A stretch of 64,000 nucleotides of DNA. Origin: Paenibacillus sp. FSL R5-0912 (GTDB lineage: Bacteria; Bacillota; Bacilli; Paenibacillales; Paenibacillaceae). Shown in pieces: positions 15,271-23,877 of this stretch. The stretch covers positions 7,626,001-7,690,000 of the forward strand of contig NZ_CP009282.1 in NCBI RefSeq assembly GCF_000758605.1, in the 5' to 3' direction. A program made the translations under genes and the position numbers. The notes beneath the pieces are model-generated. The model was not told the origin of the DNA, did not search any database, and saw nothing but the letters and a program-made list of their open reading frames with translations. Numbering within the stretch: the first letter of the stretch is position 1; every line of letters begins with the position of its first letter.

Positions 15271-16239
15271 TTACGTTTGATTATATTTCGCCGCAAATTC
15301 TGCTGCGTATTCTTTCAATTTTGTTGTTCCTAAAGTTGGGCGGTTCTTGTAATAATCTTCATACACGTAACCTGTCCGGGCCGCCACTCCCATCTCCATA
15401 AACCCTTTTGCCATTTGCTCGTTCATCCCACTTTTCAGCATGGTATTGACGAGCATTTTATCGGATATTTTCCCATGCTTCAAATAGGGTTTACCAATAG
15501 CTTCACCTAATATTTTAGCAATCTCATTACAGGTAAGCTCCTCACTTGCTATGTAGCGAAAGGTTCTGCCTTCAAAGGGTTTAGCCATTTCCTCAGCAAT
15601 GACAGCAGCAATATCATTAGCCGAGACCAACAGGTATTTGATTTCACCACCATAGTTGGCCAGAATCACTCCTCTTTTGCCAGTCAGTAAACCTCCGATC
15701 CCATAATGCTGCAAAGACAATAATCCACCTAAAAACCCTTCGCTTGTTGATTTTATTACATCAATATTAGCCAATAAATTACTGTAAAAGCCAGCTGGCC
15801 GCATAAATTTGATTGCCACATCATTAGGTAGTTGTTTCAAAATACTCTCGGCAATGTTGTGAATTATTAAAAAACCCGTACCTTTGTCCGTGTGAGCTCC
15901 GATACTGCTCAGATGCACGACTTTTCTTACCCCTGATTGCTCAACCGCTTTTTTATAAGCAGCTACTATTTCATTCACTTCACTGTAGATATCATAATTT
16001 ACATCAGTCACATTAGCGGGAGGTTCCATCAGGTAGACGATGTCTGCTCCCGTGAAGGTCTCGCGAAGAAAGACATCGTCCGAAACTGACCCAATGGCCG
16101 CCTTTGCCCCAAGTGCTTCAATCTCCTTCTGCCTCTCATGTTTACTGCTTATAACGGTAACAGAGTGGCCGTTCTCAACTAGCTTCTCAGTGAGCGGTTT
16201 ACCAATATGTCCCAAAGAACCTGTCACGATAATCTTCAT
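15271..16239 (-). CDS. NAD(P)H-binding NmrA-like family protein
   Basis: A 322-residue atypical SDR of the NmrA/HSCARG type. MKIIVTGSLGHIG is the dinucleotide-binding strand-loop-helix; later landmarks are ADIVYLMEPPANV, VRKVVHLSSIGAH and KFMRPAGFYSNL. Such proteins act as NAD(P)H sensors or quinone/ether reductases. The start at 16239 has AAGGAGGG seven bases upstream; an upstream ATG at 16272 does not. It is divergent from a MerR gene and its promoter is of the MerR-activated type, so it belongs to a regulator-enzyme pair like the MBL unit next door. Confidence 0.88.
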   Translation of the reverse strand: MKIIVTGSLGHIGKPLTEKLVENGHSVTVISSKHERQKEIEALGAKAAIGSVSDDVFLRETFTGADIVYLMEPPANVTDVNYDIYSEVNEIVAAYKKAVEQSGVRKVVHLSSIGAHTDKGTGFLIIHNIAESILKQLPNDVAIKFMRPAGFYSNLLANIDVIKSTSEGFLGGLLSLQHYGIGGLLTGKRGVILANYGGEIKYLLVSANDIAAVIAEEMAKPFEGRTFRYIASEELTCNEIAKILGEAIGKPYLKHGKISDKMLVNTMLKSGMNEQMAKGFMEMGVAARTGYVYEDYYKNRPTLGTTKLKEYAAEFAAKYNQT

Positions 16240-16276
16240 CTTATCCCTCCTTAATTTCTGACACTTGAACAATTAA

Positions 16277-16307
16277 AGCATAAACTTTAGAGTTGACTAT
16301 AGGTCAA
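16277..16307 (-). promoter_or_regulatory. MerR-controlled promoter of the NmrA-like gene
   Basis: On the minus strand TTGACC and TATGCT are separated by 19 bp, with TAGTCAACTCTA in the spacer, resembling the TTGACTTAGAGTTAACTC-type operators of Bacillus AdhR-like regulators. Confidence 0.65.
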
Positions 16308-16328
16308 GTCTTATTGAGGAGAGGTTCC

Positions 16329-16733
16329 ATGCGAATAAAGGATCTATCTGAAAAGTCAGGGTTATCCGTCTACACCATTCGTTATTATGAAAAAGAAGGT
16401 TTATTGGATAGCCAGCATTTTCAAAGAGCTGAAAACAACTATCGTAACTACAATGAGAAAGCAATCGAACGTCTGAAGCTCATTAAGAAGTTTCAAAGTG
16501 TAGAATGTTCATTGGCTGAACTGAGCGATTACTTTCAAGAACAGGATACACATTCGCCGGACTATCTGAAAGGCATTGAGTGGATTCGGCTAAAACTCTA
16601 TGAAATCGAACGGAAGAAGGAGGAATACGATCAGATCATTGAAAAACTTAACTGGATGCTGGAATACAAACTGGCATTGGTAAATGACCCTCAAAAGGCA
16701 AATGCTTTGACCACCCATTATCCCTTTGACTAA
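16329..16733 (+). CDS. MerR family transcriptional regulator
   Basis: A 134-residue regulator with the N-terminal winged HTH MRIKDLSEKSGLSVYTIRYY and a C-terminal coiled coil (about 75-125) rich in Glu, Lys and Leu. One cysteine (VECSLAEL) sits in the AdhR-like position, so a thiol-reactive signal is possible. GAGGAGAGG precedes ATG 16329. It is divergent from the NmrA-like gene, whose promoter contains the presumed operator, and is followed by a strong hairpin terminator. Confidence 0.9.
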   Translation: MRIKDLSEKSGLSVYTIRYYEKEGLLDSQHFQRAENNYRNYNEKAIERLKLIKKFQSVECSLAELSDYFQEQDTHSPDYLKGIEWIRLKLYEIERKKEEYDQIIEKLNWMLEYKLALVNDPQKANALTTHYPFD

Positions 16734-16772
16734 TCAAAACACGGTCCCCCCTGAAAGCTGAAGAGGCAAGTT

Positions 16773-16801
16773 AAACAGCCGTCCCGACGGGACGGCTGTT
16801 T
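16773..16801 (+). terminator. Terminator of the MerR gene
   Basis: A perfect 13-bp stem, AAACAGCCGTCCC / GGGACGGCTGTTT, with a 3-nt loop, followed by a short T-rich tail, 39 bp after the MerR stop. Confidence 0.75.
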
Positions 16802-16838
16802 CTTCAATATCTCTGTAGATAAGCTTTTCCTCAATATC

Positions 16839-16895
16839 TATCTCTAAACCGCTTAATCGCCTGAATATCCCGATAAACGGTCTGTTTTATTCATT
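16839..16895 (-). pseudogene. Possible HTH_11 (YafY-type) fragment
   Basis: About 19 residues, KQTVYRDIQAIKRFRDRY then a stop, resemble the recognition helix of YafY-type regulators. The piece is too short to be certain, but a larger fragment of the same family exists at 6395-6958. Confidence 0.35.
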
Positions 16896-16938
16896 GCTGC
16901 CCCCTCGAAACAGTATGCTGGGCAACAGAATCTTGCCC

Positions 16939-16960
16939 CTACTTATGATAAGCGTCACCG
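16939..16960 (-). repeat. rlmH-end direct repeat (att-like), copy 3
   Basis: CTACTTATGATAAGCGTCACCG matches the rlmH 3' end at 18 of 22 positions. On the minus strand it encodes GDAYHK-stop, the alternative RlmH tail, placed 8 bp beyond the stop of the MDR gene. Confidence 0.65.
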
Positions 16961-16968
16961 CGCTGTCA

Positions 16969-17886
16969 CTAACGGCAAGTTTCACGTACAGTAATGACGA
17001 CATTCCCCTTCTTATGTTTTTGTTCGACATAACGATGGGCATCAGGAATTTGTTCCAGCGAATAGGATCTATCGATAACTGGCTTAATGTTACCGGCTTC
17101 AAGTTGCTCTTGCAGGAAGATGAGATCTTCAACTCGAGGCTTTTGTGACATATGGACACTCACATATTTCCCGTTCGTATGCAGTGCTTTTTTGAATGTC
17201 GATTTTTTGATTTTCGATACCGTTTTCCCAACGGCATCAAAGATTAAATCATAGCTTTCTTCAAGCGCCATGAAATCCTGTTTCGTATAATCTATGACCC
17301 GGTCGGCTCCTATAGATCTTACCATCTCAAGATTAGCAGTACTGCATACCCCTGTTACATCTGCCCCGTAATATTTGGCAAGCTGCACCGCATAAGTCCC
17401 CACACTTCCAGAGGCTCCATAAATAAGAACCTTCATTCCGCTCGCGATATTCCCCTTCCTTAGAAAGTTCAACGCGGTTATCCCCCCGATGGGAACAGCA
17501 GCAGCCTCCTCATAGCTCACATTGACCGGCTTCATGACCACCAACCCATCTTCAGGCAGACATTTGTACTCGGCATAGGCACCGAAGCCAAGACCACAAG
17601 ACGCAAATATTTGATCACCGATCTTAAATCGTGTTACATCTTTGCCTGCGGCTTCAATTTCCCCGGCTAACTCAAACCCTAATATCGTTACCTTTTTGGG
17701 CCTTAAGAGACCATTGTACAATCTTGCAAGGAATGGGTCGGCCTTTCGCATACGCCAGTCCCCCGCTGTTACCGTTGCCGCATATATTTTGACCAGTACT
17801 TCATTATCCTTCGGTGTAGGTTTCTCTAGCTCCTTCAGATGAAGCACATCAGGCGATCCGTATTTGGCATATACCATTGCTCTCAT
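16969..17886 (-). CDS. NAD(P)-dependent alcohol dehydrogenase/quinone oxidoreductase-like (MDR) protein
   Basis: A 305-residue zinc-free medium-chain reductase. It has the GroES-like N-terminal part (MVYAKYGSPDVLHLKELEKP, then GFELAGEIEAAGKDV), the nucleotide-binding motif YGASGSVGTYAVQLAK (about 150-165) and the VITV C-terminus. The cysteine ligands of structural and catalytic zinc are absent, as in quinone reductase/crotonyl-CoA-reductase-like members. The start has AGGGGG six bases upstream. It is 32 bp downstream of the small Xre gene and may share its transcript. The stop lies next to an att-like repeat, at the edge of a possible island segment. Confidence 0.88.
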   Translation of the reverse strand: MRAMVYAKYGSPDVLHLKELEKPTPKDNEVLVKIYAATVTAGDWRMRKADPFLARLYNGLLRPKKVTILGFELAGEIEAAGKDVTRFKIGDQIFASCGLGFGAYAEYKCLPEDGLVVMKPVNVSYEEAAAVPIGGITALNFLRKGNIASGMKVLIYGASGSVGTYAVQLAKYYGADVTGVCSTANLEMVRSIGADRVIDYTKQDFMALEESYDLIFDAVGKTVSKIKKSTFKKALHTNGKYVSVHMSQKPRVEDLIFLQEQLEAGNIKPVIDRSYSLEQIPDAHRYVEQKHKKGNVVITVRETCR

Positions 17887-17918
17887 CCTTTACCCCCTAT
17901 CTATTTCCCCCATGGCTC

Positions 17919-18137
17919 CTATGAGTTTTCCCCGTAAAAGAATACCTCTTCAAGCGGCAAGTTAAAGGCGTGAGCAATACGAAAGGCCAACTCCAGTGAA
18001 GGAGAGTAATTTCCTTTTTCAAGAGCTACGATCGTTTGTCTGGTTACACCTACCTTGTCGGCCAGCTGCTGCTGGGTCATTTCATTAAGATTGAATCGTA
18101 ATTTTCTGATGTAATTGCCAACAGGAACTTTACCCAT
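17919..18137 (-). CDS. Small Xre-family helix-turn-helix regulator
   Basis: A 72-residue protein consisting almost entirely of an HTH_3 domain: MTQQQLADKVGVTRQTIVALEKGNYSPSLELAFRIA, ending LPLEEVFFY. This compact type (YozG/YgzD-like) is regularly paired with a small membrane protein, as here, where the membrane gene ends one base before this start. GGAG lies six bases upstream of the ATG. It probably controls its own operon through the GTATAC-containing promoter upstream. Confidence 0.9.
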   Translation of the reverse strand: MGKVPVGNYIRKLRFNLNEMTQQQLADKVGVTRQTIVALEKGNYSPSLELAFRIAHAFNLPLEEVFFYGENS

Positions 18138-18138
18138 C

Positions 18139-18585
18139 TTAGACTCCTCTCCTGTAGTAATACAGTCTCGATATTGAACCTGTTACGTCTGAAAGAAATC
18201 CAGCGACGATTAGGACGATGAACATCACCTTCAAAGGCTGGTCTATAACCAATGAGCCCATAGCCAGAAGGAAGCCACTGACAAACATAGCAAATGAATT
18301 TCGGAAGGCCAACAAGTCGATGCGCTTATCCAGTTCGTCCGCGAATGTAGGTTCCTTTTCACCCGTCGTCATACGGAAGATGATGTTAAAAATAATGCTG
18401 ATCACGATATGTGCTGCAATGGAAACTAAGGTCAATACAAGAATGAAGGATCCCCAGTAATGGAAGGTTACGTTTGAATCCAACACTTCATTGGGATACT
18501 GTGGGTATCTGTACAGCAAATACACTGTAAAAATGAGTATGGTGCTGATTAGCGATACGATGCTCTTCTTTTCTTGATAAGTCAT
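18139..18585 (-). CDS. Small integral membrane protein paired with Xre regulator
   Basis: A protein of about 148 residues with four predicted membrane segments, near residues 7-25, 44-70, 92-110 and 114-135, separated by a charged loop (GEKEPTFADELDKR). It resembles the DUF2178-type partners found next to small Xre regulators, whose function is unknown. ATG 18585 is preferred over GTG 18594 because AAAGGCGG lies eight bases upstream. It is tightly coupled to the regulator that follows. Confidence 0.82.
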   Translation of the reverse strand: MTYQEKKSIVSLISTILIFTVYLLYRYPQYPNEVLDSNVTFHYWGSFILVLTLVSIAAHIVISIIFNIIFRMTTGEKEPTFADELDKRIDLLAFRNSFAMFVSGFLLAMGSLVIDQPLKVMFIVLIVAGFLSDVTGSISRLYYYRRGV

Positions 18586-18620
18586 GTATGACACCGCCTT
18601 TAGTAAAGTATACTAAACAC

Positions 18621-18649
18621 AATGTATACCAAACTATACACGAAGTCAA
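18621..18649 (-). promoter_or_regulatory. Promoter of the membrane/Xre operon
   Basis: On the minus strand TTGACT and TACATT are 17 bp apart. Repeated GTATAC/GTATAG words (18608-18613, 18624-18629, 18635-18640) overlap and follow it and are candidate Xre operators. Confidence 0.55.
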
Positions 18650-18968
18650 CTCTGTTATACAAATTTAAATAAAAAAAGACTAAACCAAAAGAATGCCTCT
18701 AAAAAAGATTTTCCTTACTTCTGCCATGTTCACTGCGATAGTTGAAGCGGCAAGTTTTAGAGCCGCCCAGTACTGGGCGGCTCTTTCTTGTTCTTTTATG
18801 TTAAGCTGAACGATTAGCAAGAAAGACAGCGATATACTGGTCAGCAATACGAGGAATACCCCAATCGCAGAATCTGCCGTCCGGGCATTTATGTACGCCA
18901 TAATCTAGCCGCTGCCGCTGTTGGTTTCGCTCCCGCCATCCTATCGCCAGAACCATCCCTTTGGCTGC
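18650..18968. other. Intergenic with terminator and short hydrophobic frame
   Basis: A minus-strand frame (18680-18901) opens MAYINARTADSAIGVFLVLL but runs through the strong terminator and has no ribosome-binding site, so it is probably not a gene, or is only the start of a lost membrane protein. Nothing else was recognised. Confidence 0.35.
18759..18784 (+). terminator. Strong terminator
   Basis: A perfect 26-nt palindrome (AGAGCCGCCCAGT and its complement) is followed on the plus strand by TTTCTTGTTCTTTT. No intact plus-strand gene precedes it, so it may be left from a deleted one. Confidence 0.75.
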
Positions 18969-21212
18969 CTACACAATCTCTTTATTAAAATGTCCTCTTG
19001 TGTCTGTTTCCTGATTAAAGACAGCATTATTCATTGAGCCATTTAATTTACCTGACGCCATATGAATGACGTTCACAACCTGCTCTTTGGATTCAACGGT
19101 GAAGTTTAATCGGAGCGCCTCGATTCCTTTGAGGTTGGGTAGCTCATCCAGAAGATTAAGCGTCTTCCCATTCAGGATCGTCGTTGTACAATCATTATGG
19201 GAAAGGATAGGGAACGTTCCGTGCTCATCCTTTAACTCATAGCTCTTCGTTCTGCAAATTTTGCATTGATTCATTTTTTTCATCGGACAATATTTGGTAA
19301 ACATCAAAGGCACCCTGCCATATACAACCATTTCCAGTGCAGGATATCCGTCATTTTCTTCAACATAAGCATTCACTAAATTTTCAATTTGGCTCTTATT
19401 CAATTCGTAAGATAAAGTGACTCGTTTTGCCCCTAATTTATATAATTCATAGCAACTAGTAGCATTAACAACATTTAGAGAATAGTCCGTAACAAACGGA
19501 TTCGTTCCTCTGTAGTGATAAATTCCACCATATCCTCCGATGAGTAGCTGCCCTTCTTTTGCCTTATAATCATTCTGATTTCTTCTAACCACGTTTTTAA
19601 AATAGATTTCCTTAATTCCACAGCTCACGCAAGCCTCGTACTGCTCCCTAGTCGTTACAGAGGCCGTAAGGTAGGGTTCCTCAGGGGCAAAGCTTATTTT
19701 TTTCTTTGCTTCCAAAGCCTTGGTTCTTATCTTTTGGCTGTTAAGCTTTAAGTCATATAAGCCCAGTACAATATCTCTTCTTGCTGCATTCAACAGCTTA
19801 GCTGGAATAAATGCATTGCATTCCTCATACTCGACATGATTAAGTTCGAATATCGTATCATTTAATCTTGAGAATTGCTTGATGACCTGGTCTTTCGTTG
19901 TTGGATTATTAATGGCTTCGCCTAGTATTTCCTCGCTTTCATATGAATAAGTAAAGCCTAAGCCCTCCGCATCTATGACAAGCTTTGAATCTGGAGATGC
20001 ATATACTCTAATATCAAGGTCAAACCGCTTAAATTCTTTTTCCAGTGATGCTTCTAATTCTTTGTTATAGAAATAATCCTTCGTTTTATATACTAAATCT
20101 CCCGTAGACACCTTTTCTTTGATTTTGATATAGCAGACATCGTCTGCTTTGTTGATTAATTCGCCCTCTTTATCGTACAGTTTGGCAACAGCCAGATTAA
20201 CATCTTCATTGTTGTGACTTATTCTGATTGTATCGTTTTGATTTAAAGGACGTGTAAGTGTTATTTCATACATGTCTTTAACAATCTTGCTGATTGTTCC
20301 AATTTCATAACCAAAGTTATTCGGTTTTAAGATGTTTGTAATATTTCTCCTGTCTTCGTGAAACAAATACCCTTTAGTAAATGTTCTATTGAATGTTTTT
20401 TTCAGATTTTCCTTGTCTTCTTCGGTTATTTTATGATCTAAGGCCTTGCGATATTTGGATACCACATTAGCCACATACGTAGGCGCCTTCATTCGGCCTT
20501 CTATTTTTAAAGAATCGATTTCTTTTAAATCATGGATATAATCGATGGTGTTTAAGTCCTTAGTAGATAGAATATAGCTTTTCCCTAAAGATGTATCTGT
20601 TGTCTTATCGATTAGTTCATACTCCTTACGGCATGAACCCACACATCTTCCGCGATTTGCGCATCGATTGCCGAGCAATCCTGACATTAGACAATTTCCC
20701 GAATAAGATACACATAAAGCACCGTGAACAAAAATTTCTAAAGGGATTTCAGCTATTCTTTTGATCTCTTTTACTTTTTCAATCTTGACCTCACGGGACA
20801 GAACAACTCTTTTCGCACCAAGTTCTTTAAATAATAAAGTTCCGTCTACATCGTCGATTCCCATTTGAGTGGAACAATGTGCTTCCATATCAACAAAGTT
20901 TTTAACGATATAATCGAAAGCAGTCAGGTCCTGGACGATAATGCCATCCACACCGATTTTATTTAATTCGTTTATCTGTTCTTTCATCTCATCAACTTCG
21001 TTTTCAAAAACGATGGTATTCATGGCAACATAGATTTTAACATTCCTCAGGTGCGCATACGTAACAGCCTCTTTTAACGTTTCTAAATCAAAATTAGAGG
21101 AGTATGCACGTGCACCAAATTTTTGCATTCCTAAGTATATTGCATCACAACCATTAGATATTGCAGCTTTTAAAGCTTCCATACTTCCTGCTGGAGCTAA
21201 TAATTCAGTCAT
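18969..21212 (-). CDS. Peptidase U32 family protein (RlhA/collagenase-like, with DUF3656-like domain)
   Basis: A 747-residue protein. The N-terminal U32 domain begins MTELLAPAGSMEALKAAISN and carries the cysteine-rich motif HGALCVSYSGNCLMSG followed by CANRGRC, which binds an iron-sulfur cluster in related RNA-hydroxylating enzymes. A DUF3656-like middle region (about 290-490) and a C-terminal half with CPMKKMNQC and CKICR follow. Relatives such as E. coli RlhA hydroxylate 23S rRNA, so an RNA-modification role is more likely than proteolysis. ATG 21212 follows AAGGAGG. The gene is very AT-rich compared with the core, begins 41 bp from an att-like repeat, and has a fragmentary relative at 7259-7462: signs of transfer. 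Confidence 0.88.
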   Translation of the reverse strand: MTELLAPAGSMEALKAAISNGCDAIYLGMQKFGARAYSSNFDLETLKEAVTYAHLRNVKIYVAMNTIVFENEVDEMKEQINELNKIGVDGIIVQDLTAFDYIVKNFVDMEAHCSTQMGIDDVDGTLLFKELGAKRVVLSREVKIEKVKEIKRIAEIPLEIFVHGALCVSYSGNCLMSGLLGNRCANRGRCVGSCRKEYELIDKTTDTSLGKSYILSTKDLNTIDYIHDLKEIDSLKIEGRMKAPTYVANVVSKYRKALDHKITEEDKENLKKTFNRTFTKGYLFHEDRRNITNILKPNNFGYEIGTISKIVKDMYEITLTRPLNQNDTIRISHNNEDVNLAVAKLYDKEGELINKADDVCYIKIKEKVSTGDLVYKTKDYFYNKELEASLEKEFKRFDLDIRVYASPDSKLVIDAEGLGFTYSYESEEILGEAINNPTTKDQVIKQFSRLNDTIFELNHVEYEECNAFIPAKLLNAARRDIVLGLYDLKLNSQKIRTKALEAKKKISFAPEEPYLTASVTTREQYEACVSCGIKEIYFKNVVRRNQNDYKAKEGQLLIGGYGGIYHYRGTNPFVTDYSLNVVNATSCYELYKLGAKRVTLSYELNKSQIENLVNAYVEENDGYPALEMVVYGRVPLMFTKYCPMKKMNQCKICRTKSYELKDEHGTFPILSHNDCTTTILNGKTLNLLDELPNLKGIEALRLNFTVESKEQVVNVIHMASGKLNGSMNNAVFNQETDTRGHFNKEIV

Positions 21213-21252
21213 TTTTTCCTCCTTGTGACCCATAAATCAAAAAAATTTGTAG

Positions 21253-21273
21253 TTACTTGTGATACGTTCTCCG
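21253..21273 (-). repeat. rlmH-end direct repeat (att-like), copy 2
   Basis: TTACTTGTGATACGTTCTCCG matches the rlmH 3' end with a one-base gap and three substitutions. It no longer reads as the RlmH C-terminus in frame, so it is the weakest copy, but its orientation and spacing (4.4 kb from rlmH, 4.3 kb from copy 3) fit the series. Confidence 0.5.
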
Positions 21274-21472
21274 TAACATGGAGCTGCATCACCATAGCTA
21301 TCCTTGAGTTTATCCCGTTGGAGCAGTATAATGCTGTGACCCAGCGCATGGAGGATGTGACGCGGGCTAACTATGATTACCTTCTTCCAATAGTAATCGG
21401 ATTACGGGATGTACTGCCGAAAAGAAGTAGTACATGCGTTTCCCGGAAATTATTTTTTGAATAACAAAAAGA

Positions 21473-21518
21473 AAGACAGCTCAAAACTCGAATGGCGAGT
21501 CGTGTATTGTCTTTTTTC
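21473..21518 (+). terminator. Plus-strand hairpin with T-tract
   Basis: AAAGACA...TGTCTTT with an inner ACTCG/CGAGT stem is followed by TTTTTT. It would end a plus-strand transcript from the remnant region to its left. Confidence 0.55.
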
Positions 21519-21652
21519 GTTCCCCGATAGGGTATCTGGGATCCTGATCGTTCATCTGTTTTACAGTGTAATGATTTGATATCCCTCACCGATTAGCGTC
21601 GATATACTGGCATGCCCATCTTATCATGCGCTCTTAAGCGGCTCGTAACGAT

Positions 21653-22759
21653 TTACTTGTTTTGAAACACATCAACCACTCCATTAATCAAAGGATGTAC
21701 TTTGATGTCGTAGTCAACATTAATTTTCATATTTTCCCAATGTTTCAACCATTGCTCATCCGTTATTTCTTTAGAAAACGGCTTAAGCGAATGGGTTCCG
21801 ACCTCTAAGGGATCCACTTTCCAACGTTGCATTCGTTTTAATAAATCTGACGTTTGTTCCTCAAGGTAGACCTCAATTTCATGAATTAATTGTTCCAATT
21901 GTTCCTCACTTTGAATATTCAATTCTCCCTGGTATTCCTCAATTCTTCCTTTCAATCCCACATGTAAGGACAAGGATGAATAGTCGCTCGATAGTTTCAT
22001 GCGAACATTGGATCGAATACGTCCTAAACTGATAGATAACTTTGGAATGGCCAAGACTTTTAGGAAATGATTGTTATCCAGAAGTTGAAAAATATTATCG
22101 TCCACGTCTTGAATGACCATTACTTCTTTATCATTTTGGAAGATGCCTGTTCCTACGTAATTGAAATTGTCCTTATCCGAATGAAAAACCGGCAGGACCG
22201 GATCTTTAAAAGGAGAATATACCTTCTTCATGAATTTATGAATATTGACGATGCTCATTTCACCTTGATTATGCTCCTCGTAATGCTTTAACATCCGATA
22301 AAGGAAATAATCCTGGTTGTCTTGCACCGTCAATTGATTTTTTATGTATTCATCAAAATCGCCTCTGACAATCAACAAATAGACACGCATTGAAATATCG
22401 GGATCAACCAGTATGGTATTGATCAGCTTTTCAATGCCTCCTTTTTTTGCCAGCTCCTCATTAATTAATAACATTCGCAGCTGCCCCTGCTTTAATTCCC
22501 GATAATAAATTAAATTAAACTTCTGGTCTCCCTGCTTTAACAGATCGACTTCCTTGGAGAGCAGACGTTTTTTTTCTTGGATGAGCGGTGGTACTAAAGT
22601 GCTGATTCTCAACTTTCCTTCCGTCCCCTTGTCAACCGACCAGAAAACTACCGGAGCAATCTCTTCGATCTTATTGTTCTCGACATATGGGGAAGAACAG
22701 CCGGCCATCCACATAAGGCTTACAACCGCCAATAAACCATAGTGCTTGTATGGTACCAT
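21653..22759 (-). CDS. Ger(x)C family spore germination lipoprotein
   Basis: A 368-residue C subunit of a germinant receptor. The N-terminal hydrophobic stretch ends in the lipobox MAGCSS (about 18-23), so it is lipid-anchored to the spore inner membrane. The body has the usual GerC layout with ISTLVPPLIQEKKRLLSK, MRVYLLIVRGD and a C-terminal DYDIKVHPLINGVVDVFQ end. It is the last gene of the A-B-C operon, starting two bases after the B stop. It probably works with the upstream A and B subunits to trigger nutrient germination; the germinant is unknown. Confidence 0.9.
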   Translation of the reverse strand: MVPYKHYGLLAVVSLMWMAGCSSPYVENNKIEEIAPVVFWSVDKGTEGKLRISTLVPPLIQEKKRLLSKEVDLLKQGDQKFNLIYYRELKQGQLRMLLINEELAKKGGIEKLINTILVDPDISMRVYLLIVRGDFDEYIKNQLTVQDNQDYFLYRMLKHYEEHNQGEMSIVNIHKFMKKVYSPFKDPVLPVFHSDKDNFNYVGTGIFQNDKEVMVIQDVDDNIFQLLDNNHFLKVLAIPKLSISLGRIRSNVRMKLSSDYSSLSLHVGLKGRIEEYQGELNIQSEEQLEQLIHEIEVYLEEQTSDLLKRMQRWKVDPLEVGTHSLKPFSKEITDEQWLKHWENMKINVDYDIKVHPLINGVVDVFQNK

Positions 22760-22761
22760 CC

Positions 22762-23877
22762 CTACATACTCTCCTTTCGTCTAACTGCAATGAAAAGGAT
22801 CGCAGGAATAAGTAAATAAATGCATGAGCCGGTCCAGATTTGAAGGTTCAGTAACATCTTTTGACCCGGAACCGTTTGCCATAACCATTGATCCATTAAG
22901 ATGATGCTTATCAAAATGACGAACCAGCTCGACAATAAACCAATCCGAGTTGTGCGTTCTTTCATTTTTCTCATAAAGATTCTTCCGGCTCCATAAAAAC
23001 ACAACAGAAGAATTGAAATGTCAAACACATAATTAAACATATGGAAAGAGATAAGGATGTAATCGATTCGTTCTAAACCGCTCGTTTGAATGTAGCTTCC
23101 CATATATCCTATCGGAAAATCGATCTTGCGTAAGTAGTGTGATCCGTAAAACAATACCGAAGCAACGAACAATAATACATATTCCATGATCGACATCATA
23201 TTTCCAATAACCAGGTATTTCGATATTTTTTTATTGGAGCTTAACCATGGAACCATAAAAACCAAATATACCGGACCGGAAAATGCCGACCAAATAAACA
23301 ACAAACCTTGCCATGATTGTCCTGACCATTCGGTGGGTATGAGAGGATACAAATCGCGGTAATTGGCATCCGGTTGGAAGAAAAAAGGAATAAACAGGAC
23401 TGAGATCCAAGCCCCGCAAAGAAAGGCGATGACGACAAAACGCAATGTATTCTCCATTCCATGTGAAGCCACATATAAGCTGATCAAAAGAATAAATAGG
23501 ATCAGCCACCTTGTATCCATAGATGGAAAAATAAAATTATGAAGCATTTCAATGTATCCCAGTGTGATGATTGAAATTTTTAACAATATTATTAAAAATC
23601 CAAGTATTGCGAAAACTTGAACCGGCCGTTTCCCGAAAAGCTGTAAAAATCCTTGATAGCCTTTCGCTGCATAACTTGAAGTAAACCATTTGGACATCAT
23701 CATCAAATTAAGCTGGGACAGTAGCCCCATCACGACAATTCCCCAAACCATATACGAATGAACCAAATAAACCGGCATGATTAAAATAAAATAATGCATT
23801 TGCATGCGATTCACTAAGAGAAGGAAATAGATACCGCCAAGGGTGGAAGTTCGATTATATAAGGATAAACTCTTCAC
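22762..23877 (-). CDS. Spore germination permease, GerB family
   Basis: An integral membrane protein of 371 residues with about ten hydrophobic segments, of the GerB subgroup of APC-type transporters; in germinant receptors this subunit binds the nutrient. A start at 23940 would overlap the A gene by 67 bases, whereas GTG 23877 overlaps the A stop in a GTGA pattern with AGGAG eight bases upstream, and is chosen. TSTLGGIYFLLLVNRMQMHYFILI is the first membrane hairpin. No frameshift or missing segment is apparent. Confidence 0.88.
   Translation of the reverse strand: MKSLSLYNRTSTLGGIYFLLLVNRMQMHYFILIMPVYLVHSYMVWGIVVMGLLSQLNLMMMSKWFTSSYAAKGYQGFLQLFGKRPVQVFAILGFLIILLKISIITLGYIEMLHNFIFPSMDTRWLILFILLISLYVASHGMENTLRFVVIAFLCGAWISVLFIPFFFQPDANYRDLYPLIPTEWSGQSWQGLLFIWSAFSGPVYLVFMVPWLSSNKKISKYLVIGNMMSIMEYVLLFVASVLFYGSHYLRKIDFPIGYMGSYIQTSGLERIDYILISFHMFNYVFDISILLLCFYGAGRIFMRKMKERTTRIGLLSSWFVILISIILMDQWLWQTVPGQKMLLNLQIWTGSCIYLLIPAILFIAVRRKESM

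Larger units (their letters stand above)
21213..21652. other. Gap between U32 gene and ger operon
   Basis: This holds an att-like repeat (21253-21273) and an unrecognised plus-strand frame (to 21464, with EDVTRANYDYLLPIVIGLRD). The frame lacks a ribosome-binding site and may be a remnant. A plus-strand hairpin follows. Confidence 0.4.

Noticed and set aside
18680..18901. 73-codon minus-strand hydrophobic frame
   Set aside because: It reads through a perfect 26-nt terminator palindrome and has no ribosome-binding site; at most a remnant of a membrane protein start.
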